Position numbers and translations under genes: made by a program. From Phycisphaerales bacterium (GTDB taxonomy: Bacteria; Planctomycetota; Phycisphaerae; Phycisphaerales; UBA1924), in the NCBI GenBank assembly GCA_035627955.1, contig DASPKU010000019.1, positions 186,001-250,000 of the forward strand: 64,000 nt of DNA. The letters run 5' to 3'. Under the pieces are notes generated by a model that searched no databases, was not told where the DNA came from, and worked only from the letters and a program-made list of their open reading frames with translations. Every line of letters begins with the position of its first letter. Positions within the stretch are counted from its first letter, which is position 1. Below, one piece after another: positions 8,293 through 15,353 of the stretch.

Positions 8293-10062
8293 CTAGCAGG
8301 GGCCGCCGCCGATGACGCGGAAAAATGACTCGATGTCCTGGTCGGTGGCGGTGTCGCCGTCGTTGTTGAAGTCGGGGCTGGCGCAGGTGGGGCAGCAGTG
8401 GCCGCCGATGCAGGCGAAGAAGGCCTCGATGTCCTGGTCGGTGGCGGTGTCGCCGTCACCGTTGAAGTCGGGGTCGCAGGTGCGGAGCGGTTCGCAGGTG
8501 TCGGGGATGTTGTTGGCGTTGGCGTCGGGGGCGCCCATGGCGATGTCGATTCGGTCGGGGCGGTTGTTGGCGTTGCAGTCGGGCCCGAGGGCGAGCATGA
8601 GGGCGGCGCGGACGTCGGGCTGGGGGCCGATGTTCTGGGAGACCGGGTACGTGCCGGCCTGCTGCGGCGTGGCGGTGGCCCGGAGGAGGTCCTTGACCTG
8701 CGCGGGCGTGAGCCACTGGCCGGTGACGGCGCGGTGCACGCCCTGGAGCTGCGCGGCCGCGGCGCTGACGATGGGCGTGGCGCTGGAGGTGCCGCTGAAG
8801 GAGTTGGTGTAGCGGAGGTTCACGCCCTCGACGCTGTAGAAGTTGCCGTAGCCGATGGTGAAGACCTGCTCGCCCCAGCCCTGGAGGTCGACGGTGGCGC
8901 CGTAGTTGGAGAACTGCAGGCGCGAGCGGGCGGTGGTGGTGCCCCCGAAGCCCGCGGCCCCGGCGCCGACCATGATCGCGCCCGAGTCGTTGGCGGACTG
9001 GAAGGGGTAGTGCCCGCCGTTGCCGGTCTGGTAGATGGCGGCGTCCAGGTTCTGGTTGCCGTTCCCCGCGGCCTCGCACACGACGATGCCGTTGCCCACG
9101 GCGGTGCGGATGGCGTTGTAGCAGTCGAGGCGCCACTCCATGGGGACGTAGTTGGAGGCGGGGCCGATCATGTGCTGCTCGATGAGGATCACGCCGCCGG
9201 GGCCGGTGACGGCGGCGGCGTTGGTGATCGCCGCGGCAACGTCGTAAAGGCCGGCGATGTAGACGTGGGCGTAGTAGGGCGTGGCGTCGGGCACGGCGCC
9301 GGTGGTGCCCCACGTGCTGCTATCGGAGACGAGCACGCCCATGACGGCGGTGCCGTGGTCGTTGCTGGAGGCGCTGGGGTCGCCGCTGGTGGGCGGGCCG
9401 GCGCGGAGGAGGCGGCCGGTGAACTCGGCGTGGTTCACATTCCACTGGCGCTCGACGTCGACGACGGTGACGCCCTGGCCACGCCCGCCGGGCCAGGTGT
9501 GCAGGTCGGTGTTGTTGATGCCCATGGGAGCGGGGTTGAAGTAGCGCTGGTTGGCGGTGTAGCTGGGCGGGAGGGGGTCGTTGTTGATGCCGGTCAGGTG
9601 GGGCTCGGCGCGGCGCACGGCGGTGAAGGACTCGAGCTGCTTGCAGATGTCGGCGAGGTTCAGGCCCTTGGCCGCGTGATCGGCGGGGAGGAAGAGGTTG
9701 AACTGGTTGTTGAGATTGGCGATTGGGCGCTGCCAATACGCCTCGGCACGGGCGTGCATGTGGTCGAGCTGGTCCTCGGTGAGGTGGGCGTAGGCGCGCT
9801 CCCATCGGACGCCTTTGGCGTGGAGCTCGTCGAGGAGGTTGTGGAGGATGGCGAGGGCGCCGGTGCCGAGGTCGTCGGGGCGGCTGTTGCGGAGGCGGAT
9901 GGTGAGGTCAGCGCGGAAGGTGACGGCGGCGGCGTCGGGGCGGTGGACCTGAGCGGCCGCGTCGACGGCGGGCGGAGCGTCATCCAGCAGCTGCGCGGGA
10001 GCAGTCGCGGAAAGCGCTGCAACCGTGAACGCAGGGACGAGCAGGGTTACAGGCGTGGGCAT
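8293..10062 (-). CDS. Secreted S8 (subtilisin-like) serine protease with duplicated Asp-rich C-terminal tag
   Basis: A 589-aa protein. Residues 1-24 are a signal peptide ending APAQ. A prodomain-like region runs to about 175. The subtilase catalytic triad is complete: D202 in VTVVDVE, H236 in NDHGTAVMG and S426 in SGTSSATP, with the oxyanion Asn N334 in AAGNGNQN. After the catalytic domain, at about 500-530, come segments with DCNANNRPDRID and DANANNIPDTCE, which look like calcium-binding loops. Two tandem DFNGDGDTATDQDIEAFF-type motifs follow, ending at GGGPC. It would act outside the cytoplasm; the substrate is unknown. The tag is shared with the next two genes, so the three products probably go to the same place. 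Confidence 0.9.
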   Translation of the reverse strand: MPTPVTLLVPAFTVAALSATAPAQLLDDAPPAVDAAAQVHRPDAAAVTFRADLTIRLRNSRPDDLGTGALAILHNLLDELHAKGVRWERAYAHLTEDQLDHMHARAEAYWQRPIANLNNQFNLFLPADHAAKGLNLADICKQLESFTAVRRAEPHLTGINNDPLPPSYTANQRYFNPAPMGINNTDLHTWPGGRGQGVTVVDVERQWNVNHAEFTGRLLRAGPPTSGDPSASSNDHGTAVMGVLVSDSSTWGTTGAVPDATPYYAHVYIAGLYDVAAAITNAAAVTGPGGVILIEQHMIGPASNYVPMEWRLDCYNAIRTAVGNGIVVCEAAGNGNQNLDAAIYQTGNGGHYPFQSANDSGAIMVGAGAAGFGGTTTARSRLQFSNYGATVDLQGWGEQVFTIGYGNFYSVEGVNLRYTNSFSGTSSATPIVSAAAAQLQGVHRAVTGQWLTPAQVKDLLRATATPQQAGTYPVSQNIGPQPDVRAALMLALGPDCNANNRPDRIDIAMGAPDANANNIPDTCEPLRTCDPDFNGDGDTATDQDIEAFFACIGGHCCPTCASPDFNNDGDTATDQDIESFFRVIGGGPC

Positions 10063-10130
10063 GCGAACAGCCTACCAGCCGCCATGAGCGCATCACACAA
10101 AAACTCGTCAAGCAAGTCGACGCGGAGAAC

Positions 10131-10230
10131 GTCCATACGAGCCCGGAACGAAGTGACGGGTCTTCAGCTGACCTTGCCCACTGGGCATCATTGAGGGCCC
10201 GCTCACTTCGTTCGGGGCTCGTTACGAACG
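10131..10230. repeat. Dispersed imperfect palindrome, copy 2
   Basis: CGAGCCCGGAACGAAGTGA (10139-10157) faces TCACTTCGTTCGGGGCTCG (10203-10221), 19 bp with one mismatch, around a 45-nt loop. It matches the element at 911-994 in both arms. It lies between the divergently oriented start of the protease gene and the stop of the GH57 gene. Confidence 0.6.
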
Positions 10231-10250
10231 TTGCATGGCGACGCGGGTCG

Positions 10251-11552
10251 TCACCGCGCCATCGCCGGCGACTTCGGGCCCGTAGCGGTCAGGTTCGCCA
10301 GCCGCGTGCGGACGTTGTCCAGCACGTTCATGAAGTTGATGTAGCTGTCGTACGGCGAGTCGTAGGGGTTGAAGTACTTGTGCACGTCCCCGTCGGCGAA
10401 GTACTTGGTGCACATGTAGTAGAAGTGATCGGAGGTGGTGAGCTTGCGCCAGTCGTTAAGGAGGTGGGCGGCGTCGGTGGTGCGCTGGGGGTCGCCGCTG
10501 CGCTGGGCCTGCTCGTACGCGTGCTTGATGGGGGCCTCGAGCTTGAAGGTCTCTTCGAGGGCGTTGTTCTGCATGGCGTTGCCGCGCCAGGCGGTGAGGT
10601 CGCGCTCGGTGTCGGCCCAGGAGATGAAGTCGTGGACGTCGTACTCGCCAACGGGCTTGAACTGGTCCAGGGCCATGCTGGGGGTGATAAAGTGGTTCTG
10701 CCCGGGGGCGACGTCGAAGACCTTCTCGGGGAGGGCGGAGAGGAACTGGAAGATGCCGGTGTCGGCCCACTGGTGCTCGCCGAAGGTCTCGTAGTCCATG
10801 AAGAGGTTGCAGAGGAAGCCGTCGCCGTTGATGTGGTTGACCCACGTGGCGAACTTCTCGGCCGAGAGCGGCCACTCGGCCCAGCCGCGGTTACTGAAGC
10901 GGAAGGCGATGTCGTCGGAGAGGCGGTAGTTTTTCAGGAGCAGGCCGAAGGGCTTGTTGTCCTTGCCCACGGCCCCGCCGGGGGGCGTGTAGACGTAGTT
11001 GGGCGAGCGGTAGCCCAGGTGGCGGTCGACACCCTCGCAGATCTGGCCCTTGAAGCGCCGCTCGCCCTTCTCGTCCTGCATCTGCGAGACGTGCCAGGCG
11101 AGGTCGTTGTTGTAGATGAGCTCGGTGTTGCGGAAGACCTGCGGCGTCTGGCCGAAGAGCTGCTGGATGCGGCGGGTGTGCATCAGCACCTGCTCGTCGA
11201 ACTCGCGCTTGGAGTAGAGGTAAGAAAGCGAGTGGAAGTAGGTCTCGCCCACGAACTCGCAGCAGCCGGTGGCGGCGAGGTCCTGGAAGACCTTGATGAC
11301 GTCGGGCGCCCACTGCTCCAGCTGGTCCAGCACCGTCCCCGTGATCGCATAGCTGACCCGAAAGTTCCCCTTGTGCCGACGCACCAGGTCGAGGATGAGC
11401 TGGGTGGTCGGCCGGTAGCACTTGTCGGCCACCTTTCGGCAGATCTGCGCGTTCTTGGCGTCGTCGAAGTAGAAGGGGTCGTTGTCGAAGACCGAGTAGC
11501 GGCGGAGGCGGTGGGGCTGGTGGACCTGAAAGTAGAAGCAGACGCTGGTCAT
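10251..11552 (-). CDS. Glycoside hydrolase family 57 protein (alpha-amylase/glucanotransferase type)
   Basis: A 433-aa protein starting MTSVCFYFQVHQPHRLRRY, with the HQP motif typical of GH57 conserved region 1 about ten residues in. RNTELIYNND fits the region with the nucleophile Glu, and FMDYETFGEHQW fits the region with the acid/base Asp. The start at 11552 is preferred over an ATG 27 bp upstream that lies inside a repeat element. GH57 enzymes act on alpha-1,4 or alpha-1,6 glucans (amylases, branching enzymes, glucanotransferases). There is no signal peptide, so intracellular glycogen metabolism is likely. The length is short, at the size of single-domain GH57 amylases. The neighbours do not give a pathway. 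Confidence 0.85.
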   Translation of the reverse strand: MTSVCFYFQVHQPHRLRRYSVFDNDPFYFDDAKNAQICRKVADKCYRPTTQLILDLVRRHKGNFRVSYAITGTVLDQLEQWAPDVIKVFQDLAATGCCEFVGETYFHSLSYLYSKREFDEQVLMHTRRIQQLFGQTPQVFRNTELIYNNDLAWHVSQMQDEKGERRFKGQICEGVDRHLGYRSPNYVYTPPGGAVGKDNKPFGLLLKNYRLSDDIAFRFSNRGWAEWPLSAEKFATWVNHINGDGFLCNLFMDYETFGEHQWADTGIFQFLSALPEKVFDVAPGQNHFITPSMALDQFKPVGEYDVHDFISWADTERDLTAWRGNAMQNNALEETFKLEAPIKHAYEQAQRSGDPQRTTDAAHLLNDWRKLTTSDHFYYMCTKYFADGDVHKYFNPYDSPYDSYINFMNVLDNVRTRLANLTATGPKSPAMAR

Positions 11553-11562
11553 GGACCAAGCA

Positions 11563-11677
11563 TAGTGGCAAAGTTGCAAAGTGGCGGAGTGTCAAAGTGG
11601 GAAGCGAAAGGAGGGTCGGGCTCAGTGGCTTTTCACTCTGCCACTTTGCCACTTGGCCACTCTGCCACTTCGCCACA
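11563..11677. repeat. Inverted repeat made of short AGTGGCAAAGTGG-type units, copy 1
   Basis: The left side (11563-11600) has units like AGTGGCAAAGTTGCAAAGTGG. The right side (11633-11677) has the complement, CACTCTGCCACTTTGCCACTTGG and so on. Each side is itself a chain of roughly 9-10-bp direct units, and the whole can fold into a long hairpin around about 30 nt. It sits between two minus-strand genes. A sister element is at 30195-30322. Confidence 0.65.
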
Positions 11678-11683
11678 TCTGCC

Positions 11684-12763
11684 TCAGCGTCGCTGCTTCA
11701 GGTCCTCCAGCGTCAGCAGCGTGTAGCTACCCTCGCCGTCGCCGTGCACGGCCGCGATGGCGCGGAGCAGGCCCGTCGGATCCTCGTCGATGAACTGGAT
11801 CGCCTTGATCACCGCCGGGCGGTCGCCGGTGTGGACGCTGACAGGGTTGAGCTCATCGAGCCGGTCCATGGTCGCCTTGCTCCCCGCGCCCCAGTCCGTG
11901 TTGCTGCCGGTGCGGCGGATGGACTTGGTGAGCAGGAAAACGAGGTCGGGCCTGAGCTCCAGCGCGGCCGTGAGACCCGCGAGCGGGTCGCTGCGGCCGC
12001 TGGGCGTGAGCGACGCGAGCCACGTGGACGCCTGAATCTTGGCGTCGTCCGTCGCGGGGGTGAGCGACGTGCTGCGGTTGTACGAGAACAGCGTTGCCCG
12101 CGGCGCGTCCTCGTCCTCGGGGTTCTCACGCATCACCACGACCTGGAAGGACTGCGACGCGTCCAGCCGACCGATGGAGCGTGAGAGCTCCTCGAGCACC
12201 AGCTTCAGGCTGCTGGTCATGGCGCCCGAGGCGTCCACCACGTAGACGACCTTCTTGGCACGGGTGCCCTGCACGCCCGCGAAGGTGACCGGCTGCGGCT
12301 GCGCCGGCGCGGGCTGCGGGACCACGATGGGCGCGGTGGCGCGGGGGAGCGTCGGCACGCCGGGCGCGGCGGGCTGCGGCGCGGGCAGAGGGTCGATCGG
12401 CGCGGGCTCGCTGGGTTCGGCGAGGACGTCGGTGCTGGTGGGCGCGGGGGGCGGCTCGGGCTCAGGCTCTGGTTCCGGCTCGGGCTGCGGCTCGGGCTCC
12501 GGTTGCGGCGGCGGGGCCATCGGCGGGGGCGGCGCGGGCGGAGCCGGCGGTGGCGGCTCGGCGGCCAGTGTCAGCACCGTCGCGGTCTCGACCGGCCCCT
12601 CGGTCACACGTCCCTGGCGGGGCTGGCGCCCGATCTGGAAGAGCACCACCGTCGCCACGATCGTCAGGTGCACCAGCACCGACACGGCGATCGGCAGCAC
12701 CAGCGCCGACCGCGGCAGCGTGCTGATGGGGGCCTTGCGGAACTGTTCCCAGGTCAGGGCCAC
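11684..12763 (-). CDS. Membrane-anchored VWA-domain protein with TonB-like Pro/Glu-rich linker
   Basis: A 359-aa protein. One transmembrane helix lies near residues 20-44 (LVLPIAVSVLVHLTIVATVV). It is followed by a 75-residue linker rich in Pro, Glu and Ala (repeated PEPEP and PAPP units), as in TonB or energy-transducer linkers. From about residue 170 comes a von Willebrand factor A domain: VVYVVDASGAM is the MIDAS loop, with Ala where the third MIDAS Ser usually stands, and SGRSDPLAGL contains the later Ser/Asp. The GTG start is the only one giving the N-terminal membrane helix. The protein is probably inner-membrane anchored with a periplasmic VWA domain that binds a protein partner. Despite the linker it lacks a TonB C-terminal domain. 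The partner is unknown. Confidence 0.75.
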   Translation of the reverse strand: MALTWEQFRKAPISTLPRSALVLPIAVSVLVHLTIVATVVLFQIGRQPRQGRVTEGPVETATVLTLAAEPPPPAPPAPPPPMAPPPQPEPEPQPEPEPEPEPEPPPAPTSTDVLAEPSEPAPIDPLPAPQPAAPGVPTLPRATAPIVVPQPAPAQPQPVTFAGVQGTRAKKVVYVVDASGAMTSSLKLVLEELSRSIGRLDASQSFQVVVMRENPEDEDAPRATLFSYNRSTSLTPATDDAKIQASTWLASLTPSGRSDPLAGLTAALELRPDLVFLLTKSIRRTGSNTDWGAGSKATMDRLDELNPVSVHTGDRPAVIKAIQFIDEDPTGLLRAIAAVHGDGEGSYTLLTLEDLKQRR

Positions 12764-12812
12764 GCTGAACCATACCCCATGCCGCCCCCGTCGATCTGAT
12801 CAAATCAAGAGC

Positions 12813-12879
12813 TCACGCAGAGGCGCAGAGGCGCAGAGGAAGCCAGTTCCGAGTGCGTTCTTTGCGCCTCTGCGTGAGA
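12813..12879. repeat. Inverted repeat with CGCAGAGG direct units
   Basis: CTCACGCAGAGGCGC (12813-12827) pairs perfectly with GCGCCTCTGCGTGAG (12865-12879). The left arm continues with two more GCAGAGGC units. It lies between two minus-strand genes, just past the DoxX-like gene stop (12883), and may end that transcript. Its build, short direct units facing their complement, is like the elements at 11563, 16563 and 30195. Confidence 0.6.
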
Positions 12880-12882
12880 TGC

Positions 12883-13563
12883 TTATTCCTCCGCCGGCGC
12901 CGCCGGCTTGGGCTTGGAGGGCTTCTTGCCGCGCCCGAAGAGGGCGTTGTCCAGGCCCAGGGCGCCGCAGCCGAGGAAAACGAGGGCCCACGCGGCCAGG
13001 CACAGCGTGAACTGGAACTGGACCATCATGAAGTTGCCCCCCAGCAGCGGCTCGGTGTCAGGCAGGAAGCCCAGGTGCGTCTTGCCGCTGGCGATTGCCG
13101 GGCCGATCACGGTCAGCCACATCGCGGTCATCATGGTGGTGGCGATTCCGAAGGCCGCCAGGCGGGTGAGGCCACCGATCAGCAGCAGGGCCCCGCCCAC
13201 GAGCTCGGTAAACGTGCACGCGTACGCGGCCCACACCGGCCAGCGGTCCTGCGTCAGGGCCTTGGGCCACAGCGTGATCTGCTGCTCACCCTGCGGCTGC
13301 TCGAGTTTCCGCAGGTGCAGGGCGAGGGTGTAGGCGAGCGAGACCTCGAGCTTGTCCGAGGACGCCGCGGCGGGCGTGCCGGTGACGCCGTCAACGGTCG
13401 CGGTCTTAGGAGTGACGCCCATCTCCTTGAGCAGGGTGACGTCCTTGCCGGTGACCTCGGTGGTAGCGAGGACCTTGGTCAGGCCCGCCCAGATAAAGAC
13501 CACGGCGAGGGCGGTGCGGAGGATGAGGGGGCCGAGGGAGGCGCTGGTGCACTTGCAGGCCAT
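12883..13563 (-). CDS. DoxX-like integral membrane protein
   Basis: A 226-aa protein with four predicted membrane helices. The first is near the N-terminus (PLILRTALAVVFIWAGLTKVLA), a typical DoxX/DoxD opening. The others are near AACTFTELVGGALLLIGGLTRL, GIATTMMTAMWLTVIGPAIA and FTLCLAAWALVFLGCGALGL. Between helices 1 and 2 there is an extra soluble loop of about 60 residues. The tail is Lys/Pro-rich. DoxX family proteins have been linked to thiol or sulfur redox reactions in membranes, but most are of unknown function. The first Cys residues (MACKC) are notable and could be functional. The start ATG at 13563 has an AGGA motif at suitable distance. It is divergent from the tRNA gene. Confidence 0.65.
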   Translation of the reverse strand: MACKCTSASLGPLILRTALAVVFIWAGLTKVLATTEVTGKDVTLLKEMGVTPKTATVDGVTGTPAAASSDKLEVSLAYTLALHLRKLEQPQGEQQITLWPKALTQDRWPVWAAYACTFTELVGGALLLIGGLTRLAAFGIATTMMTAMWLTVIGPAIASGKTHLGFLPDTEPLLGGNFMMVQFQFTLCLAAWALVFLGCGALGLDNALFGRGKKPSKPKPAAPAEE

Positions 13564-13604
13564 GGGGGGTCCTGAGGGGTGGGTGGGTGAGCGGGTGGGG
13601 GGGT

Positions 13605-13653
13605 GAGGAGTGGAGGAGTGGAGGAGTGGAGGAGTGGAGGAGTGGAGGAGTGG
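13605..13653. repeat. 8-bp tandem repeat (GAGGAGTG), about six copies
   Basis: About six direct copies of GAGGAGTG, preceded by a G-rich stretch (13570-13604, runs of GGGTGGGTGGG). It lies between the DoxX-like start and the tRNA gene. Such a short-unit array is expected to vary in copy number by slippage. No coding role is seen. Confidence 0.8.
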
Positions 13654-13766
13654 TCAGGTCACGGGACCATCCTGTTTCGGAAAGGTGGTGGACCGGTGGT
13701 GATAAAAGGCAGGGGAGCCGCCGCGGAGCGGCTGGCCACCCAGGATGGGTTAAGATGTGGATCGCC

Positions 13767-13850
13767 GCGGGCGTGGCGGAACTGGCAGACGCGCGGGATT
13801 TAGGTTCCCGTGGCCGCAAGGCTTTGCAGGTTCGATTCCTGTCGCCCGCA
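13767..13850 (+). tRNA. tRNA-Leu (anticodon UAG)
   Basis: The acceptor stem GCGGGCG (13767-13773) pairs with CGCCCGC (13843-13849), with A at 13850 as discriminator base. The anticodon stem CGGGA/TCCCG encloses the loop TTTAGGT, with anticodon TAG at 13801-13803, reading CUA and possibly other CUN codons. A long variable arm (GGCCGCAAGGCTT region) marks it as class II, and the T arm has GCAGG TTCGATT CCTGT. CCA is not encoded. A TAAGAT box at 13751-13756 may be its -10 element. Confidence 0.95.
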
Positions 13851-13860
13851 TTGGGGGAGG

Positions 13861-14262
13861 TTGAACGCGAAGGCCGCGAAGGGGGAGCGAAGGCGCGAAG
13901 AGCGAAAGGGGACGGGGTGCGCAGAACTTGCCTGCTGTGGGCCGTTCCACAGCGGGTGTGGGGCGTCCCACAACGATTGTGGGACGGTGCACAACGGCAG
14001 TTGGGCCTTGAGAAACGATTTCTCGGCCATGAACAAGAGCAGTTGGGGCATGAACAAGAGCAGTTGGGGCATGAACAAGGGCAGTTGGGGCATGAACAAG
14101 GCCAGTTGGGGCATGCACAGGAGCTGTTGAGCCTCGAGAAATGATTGTTCAAGACCCCGAGACCCACCAAACGGGCAAGTTCTGCGCCGTCCGCCCCCCT
14201 CTCGCGGTTTCCCGGCCCCCCTTCGCGTGTTCGGGCTCCCCCTTCGCGCCCTTCGCGTTCAA
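13861..14262. repeat. Long inverted repeat enclosing hairpins and a minisatellite, downstream of tRNA-Leu
   Basis: The left arm 13861-13932 (TTGAACGCGAAGGCCGCGAA to GCAGAACTTGCC) is the imperfect reverse complement of 14174-14262 (GGCAAGTTCTGCGC to CTTCGCGTTCAA). Inside are short perfect hairpins (CCACA-GCGGG-TGTGG near 13948; TCCCACAA-CGA-TTGTGGGA near 13966) and the 21-bp array at 14029. No gene is supported between the tRNA and 14499. The stretch 14263-14498 shows nothing else beyond the likely promoter of the next gene. Confidence 0.7.
14029..14132. repeat. 21-bp tandem repeat, four full copies plus a degenerate one
   Basis: The unit ATGAACAAGAGCAGTTGGGGC recurs at 14029, 14050, 14071 and 14092 with single-base changes; a decayed copy starts at 14113 and another resembling it is near 13988. 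Because 21 is a multiple of three, every frame gives a heptapeptide repeat (for example MNKSSWG), but no start signal or conserved frame makes this a gene. The units are contiguous with no spacers, so this is not a CRISPR array. Confidence 0.85.
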
Positions 14263-14498
14263 TCCGGCCCCCAAAAACGCCACGACCGCCAGGGGTGGCG
14301 GCGGTCGCAGCGGGGTTTCCCCAGAATGGAGACTGTTGGCGGCGTTCTCACGCGGCCATCCATAAGGATGCGGGCGGGGGGCGGGTCCGTCGCGGGCGGG
14401 TGCGATTTCTTGCGGTGATCGGGGCACCACTTGGGGTTGCCTTGGGGATCGGGTCTGGTAGGCTGGCCCCCTCGGCGAGGGGATCGAGGAGAGAGAAC

Positions 14499-15254
14499 AT
14501 GAGCATGCGTGCGTGTGTCGTTGGTGCCCTGGTCGCGGGCGCGTTCCCTGTGGTCGCCCTGGGGCAGTTTGCGCCCACGGGGCAGGAGCGCTCCACGGTC
14601 GCGAGCGCGGTCCTGGGGAACGGGGCCGAGGGGTTCGATGGGTCGAGCGCGCCGGGGATGGGGCCGTGGAGCCACACGGCTGCGGCCAGCCGTTCGGAAG
14701 TCAATGGCGGCGGGGCCGAGGGCAGCGCCGGGCACAACACCACGGTGTCGTCGAGCCTGATCTCGGGGTCGCTGACGGCCTCGACGCTGGTGCGGACGGG
14801 CAGCACGTTCATCACGGGTGAGGCGCAGGGGCACAGCAGCTTCCTGGCCCTGTTCAGCGTGGCGGCGCCGACGCCGGTGTCATTTACCGGCGGCGGGTCG
14901 GTGGTGCTCAACGGGCTCAACCCCGACGGCGAGCCCTCGGACCTGTACGGGCGGGCGCGGGTGCAGCTGATCAACGCCGACACCGACGAGCCGGTGGCGG
15001 GCTTCCTGATCTTCCCGGGGCCGGGCAGCGACGGGTTCACGTTCAGCGGCACGCTGCCGGCGGGCAACTACGCCCTGATGGCCAACGCGTTCAGCTACGC
15101 GTTCAGCGCTGACCTGCTGGGCCCCCCGGCGCGGTCCGGCGGCGGGGAGACGAGCGTGAACTTCGCCCTGACGGTGGTGCCGACGCCCTCGGCGGCGGCC
15201 CTGCTGGGTCTCGCGGGGGTGGTGGGAGTCGCCGGGGGGCGGCGTCGCCGGTGA
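14499..15254 (+). CDS. Exported protein with PEP-CTERM-like C-terminal anchor
   Basis: A 251-aa protein. The ATG at 14499 follows a GAGGAGAGAG ribosome-binding stretch and begins a signal peptide (MSMRACVVGALVAGAFPVVALGQ). The body is Gly/Ser/Thr-rich with beta character and contains no domain I recognise. The C-terminus is VVPTPSAAALLGLAGVVGVA followed by GGRRRR: a VPTP motif, one membrane helix and a basic tail. This matches the architecture of PEP-CTERM sorting signals, which are cut and anchored by exosortase-type enzymes in bacteria with extracellular matrix. The protein is probably a surface or matrix component. A GC hairpin follows the stop but is more likely in the leader of the next gene. 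Confidence 0.7.
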   Translation: MSMRACVVGALVAGAFPVVALGQFAPTGQERSTVASAVLGNGAEGFDGSSAPGMGPWSHTAAASRSEVNGGGAEGSAGHNTTVSSSLISGSLTASTLVRTGSTFITGEAQGHSSFLALFSVAAPTPVSFTGGGSVVLNGLNPDGEPSDLYGRARVQLINADTDEPVAGFLIFPGPGSDGFTFSGTLPAGNYALMANAFSYAFSADLLGPPARSGGGETSVNFALTVVPTPSAAALLGLAGVVGVAGGRRRR

Positions 15255-15287
15255 AGTCACTGGTGGCGGTGCACCCCTGAGATCGGG

Positions 15288-15340
15288 TACCCTGTGAACG
15301 CGCGGCCCCGGCGGGACTGCCCCCGGGGCCGCGGTCTTTC
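15288..15340 (+). promoter_or_regulatory. -10-like box followed by 5'-leader hairpin (livJ)
   Basis: TACCCT at 15288-15293 is followed 9 nt later by a perfect 10-bp stem, GCGGCCCCGG (15302-15311) with CCGGGGCCGC (15323-15332), then GGTCTTTCT. It could be the terminator of the preceding gene or the start of the livJ transcript. The same order of -10 box, hairpin, T-rich stretch, Shine-Dalgarno and start is seen before 23473 and 57328. Confidence 0.4.
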
Positions 15341-15353
15341 TATGGAGTTGCCC

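Noticed and set aside
11684-12763. TonB energy-transducer protein
   Set aside because: The N-terminal helix and Pro-rich linker fit, but the C-terminal domain is VWA-like and the TonB C-terminal motif is missing.
13810-14130. Small protein with MNKSSWG heptapeptide repeats
   Set aside because: The repeat arises in all frames because the unit is 21 bp. The frame begins inside the tRNA gene and no ribosome site is present.
14029-14132. Possible CRISPR array
   Set aside because: The 21-bp units are contiguous without spacers, and no cas gene is present.
13767-14262. Genomic island integrated at tRNA-Leu
   Set aside because: No integrase, no duplicated tRNA 3' end and no change in base composition is seen on the downstream side.
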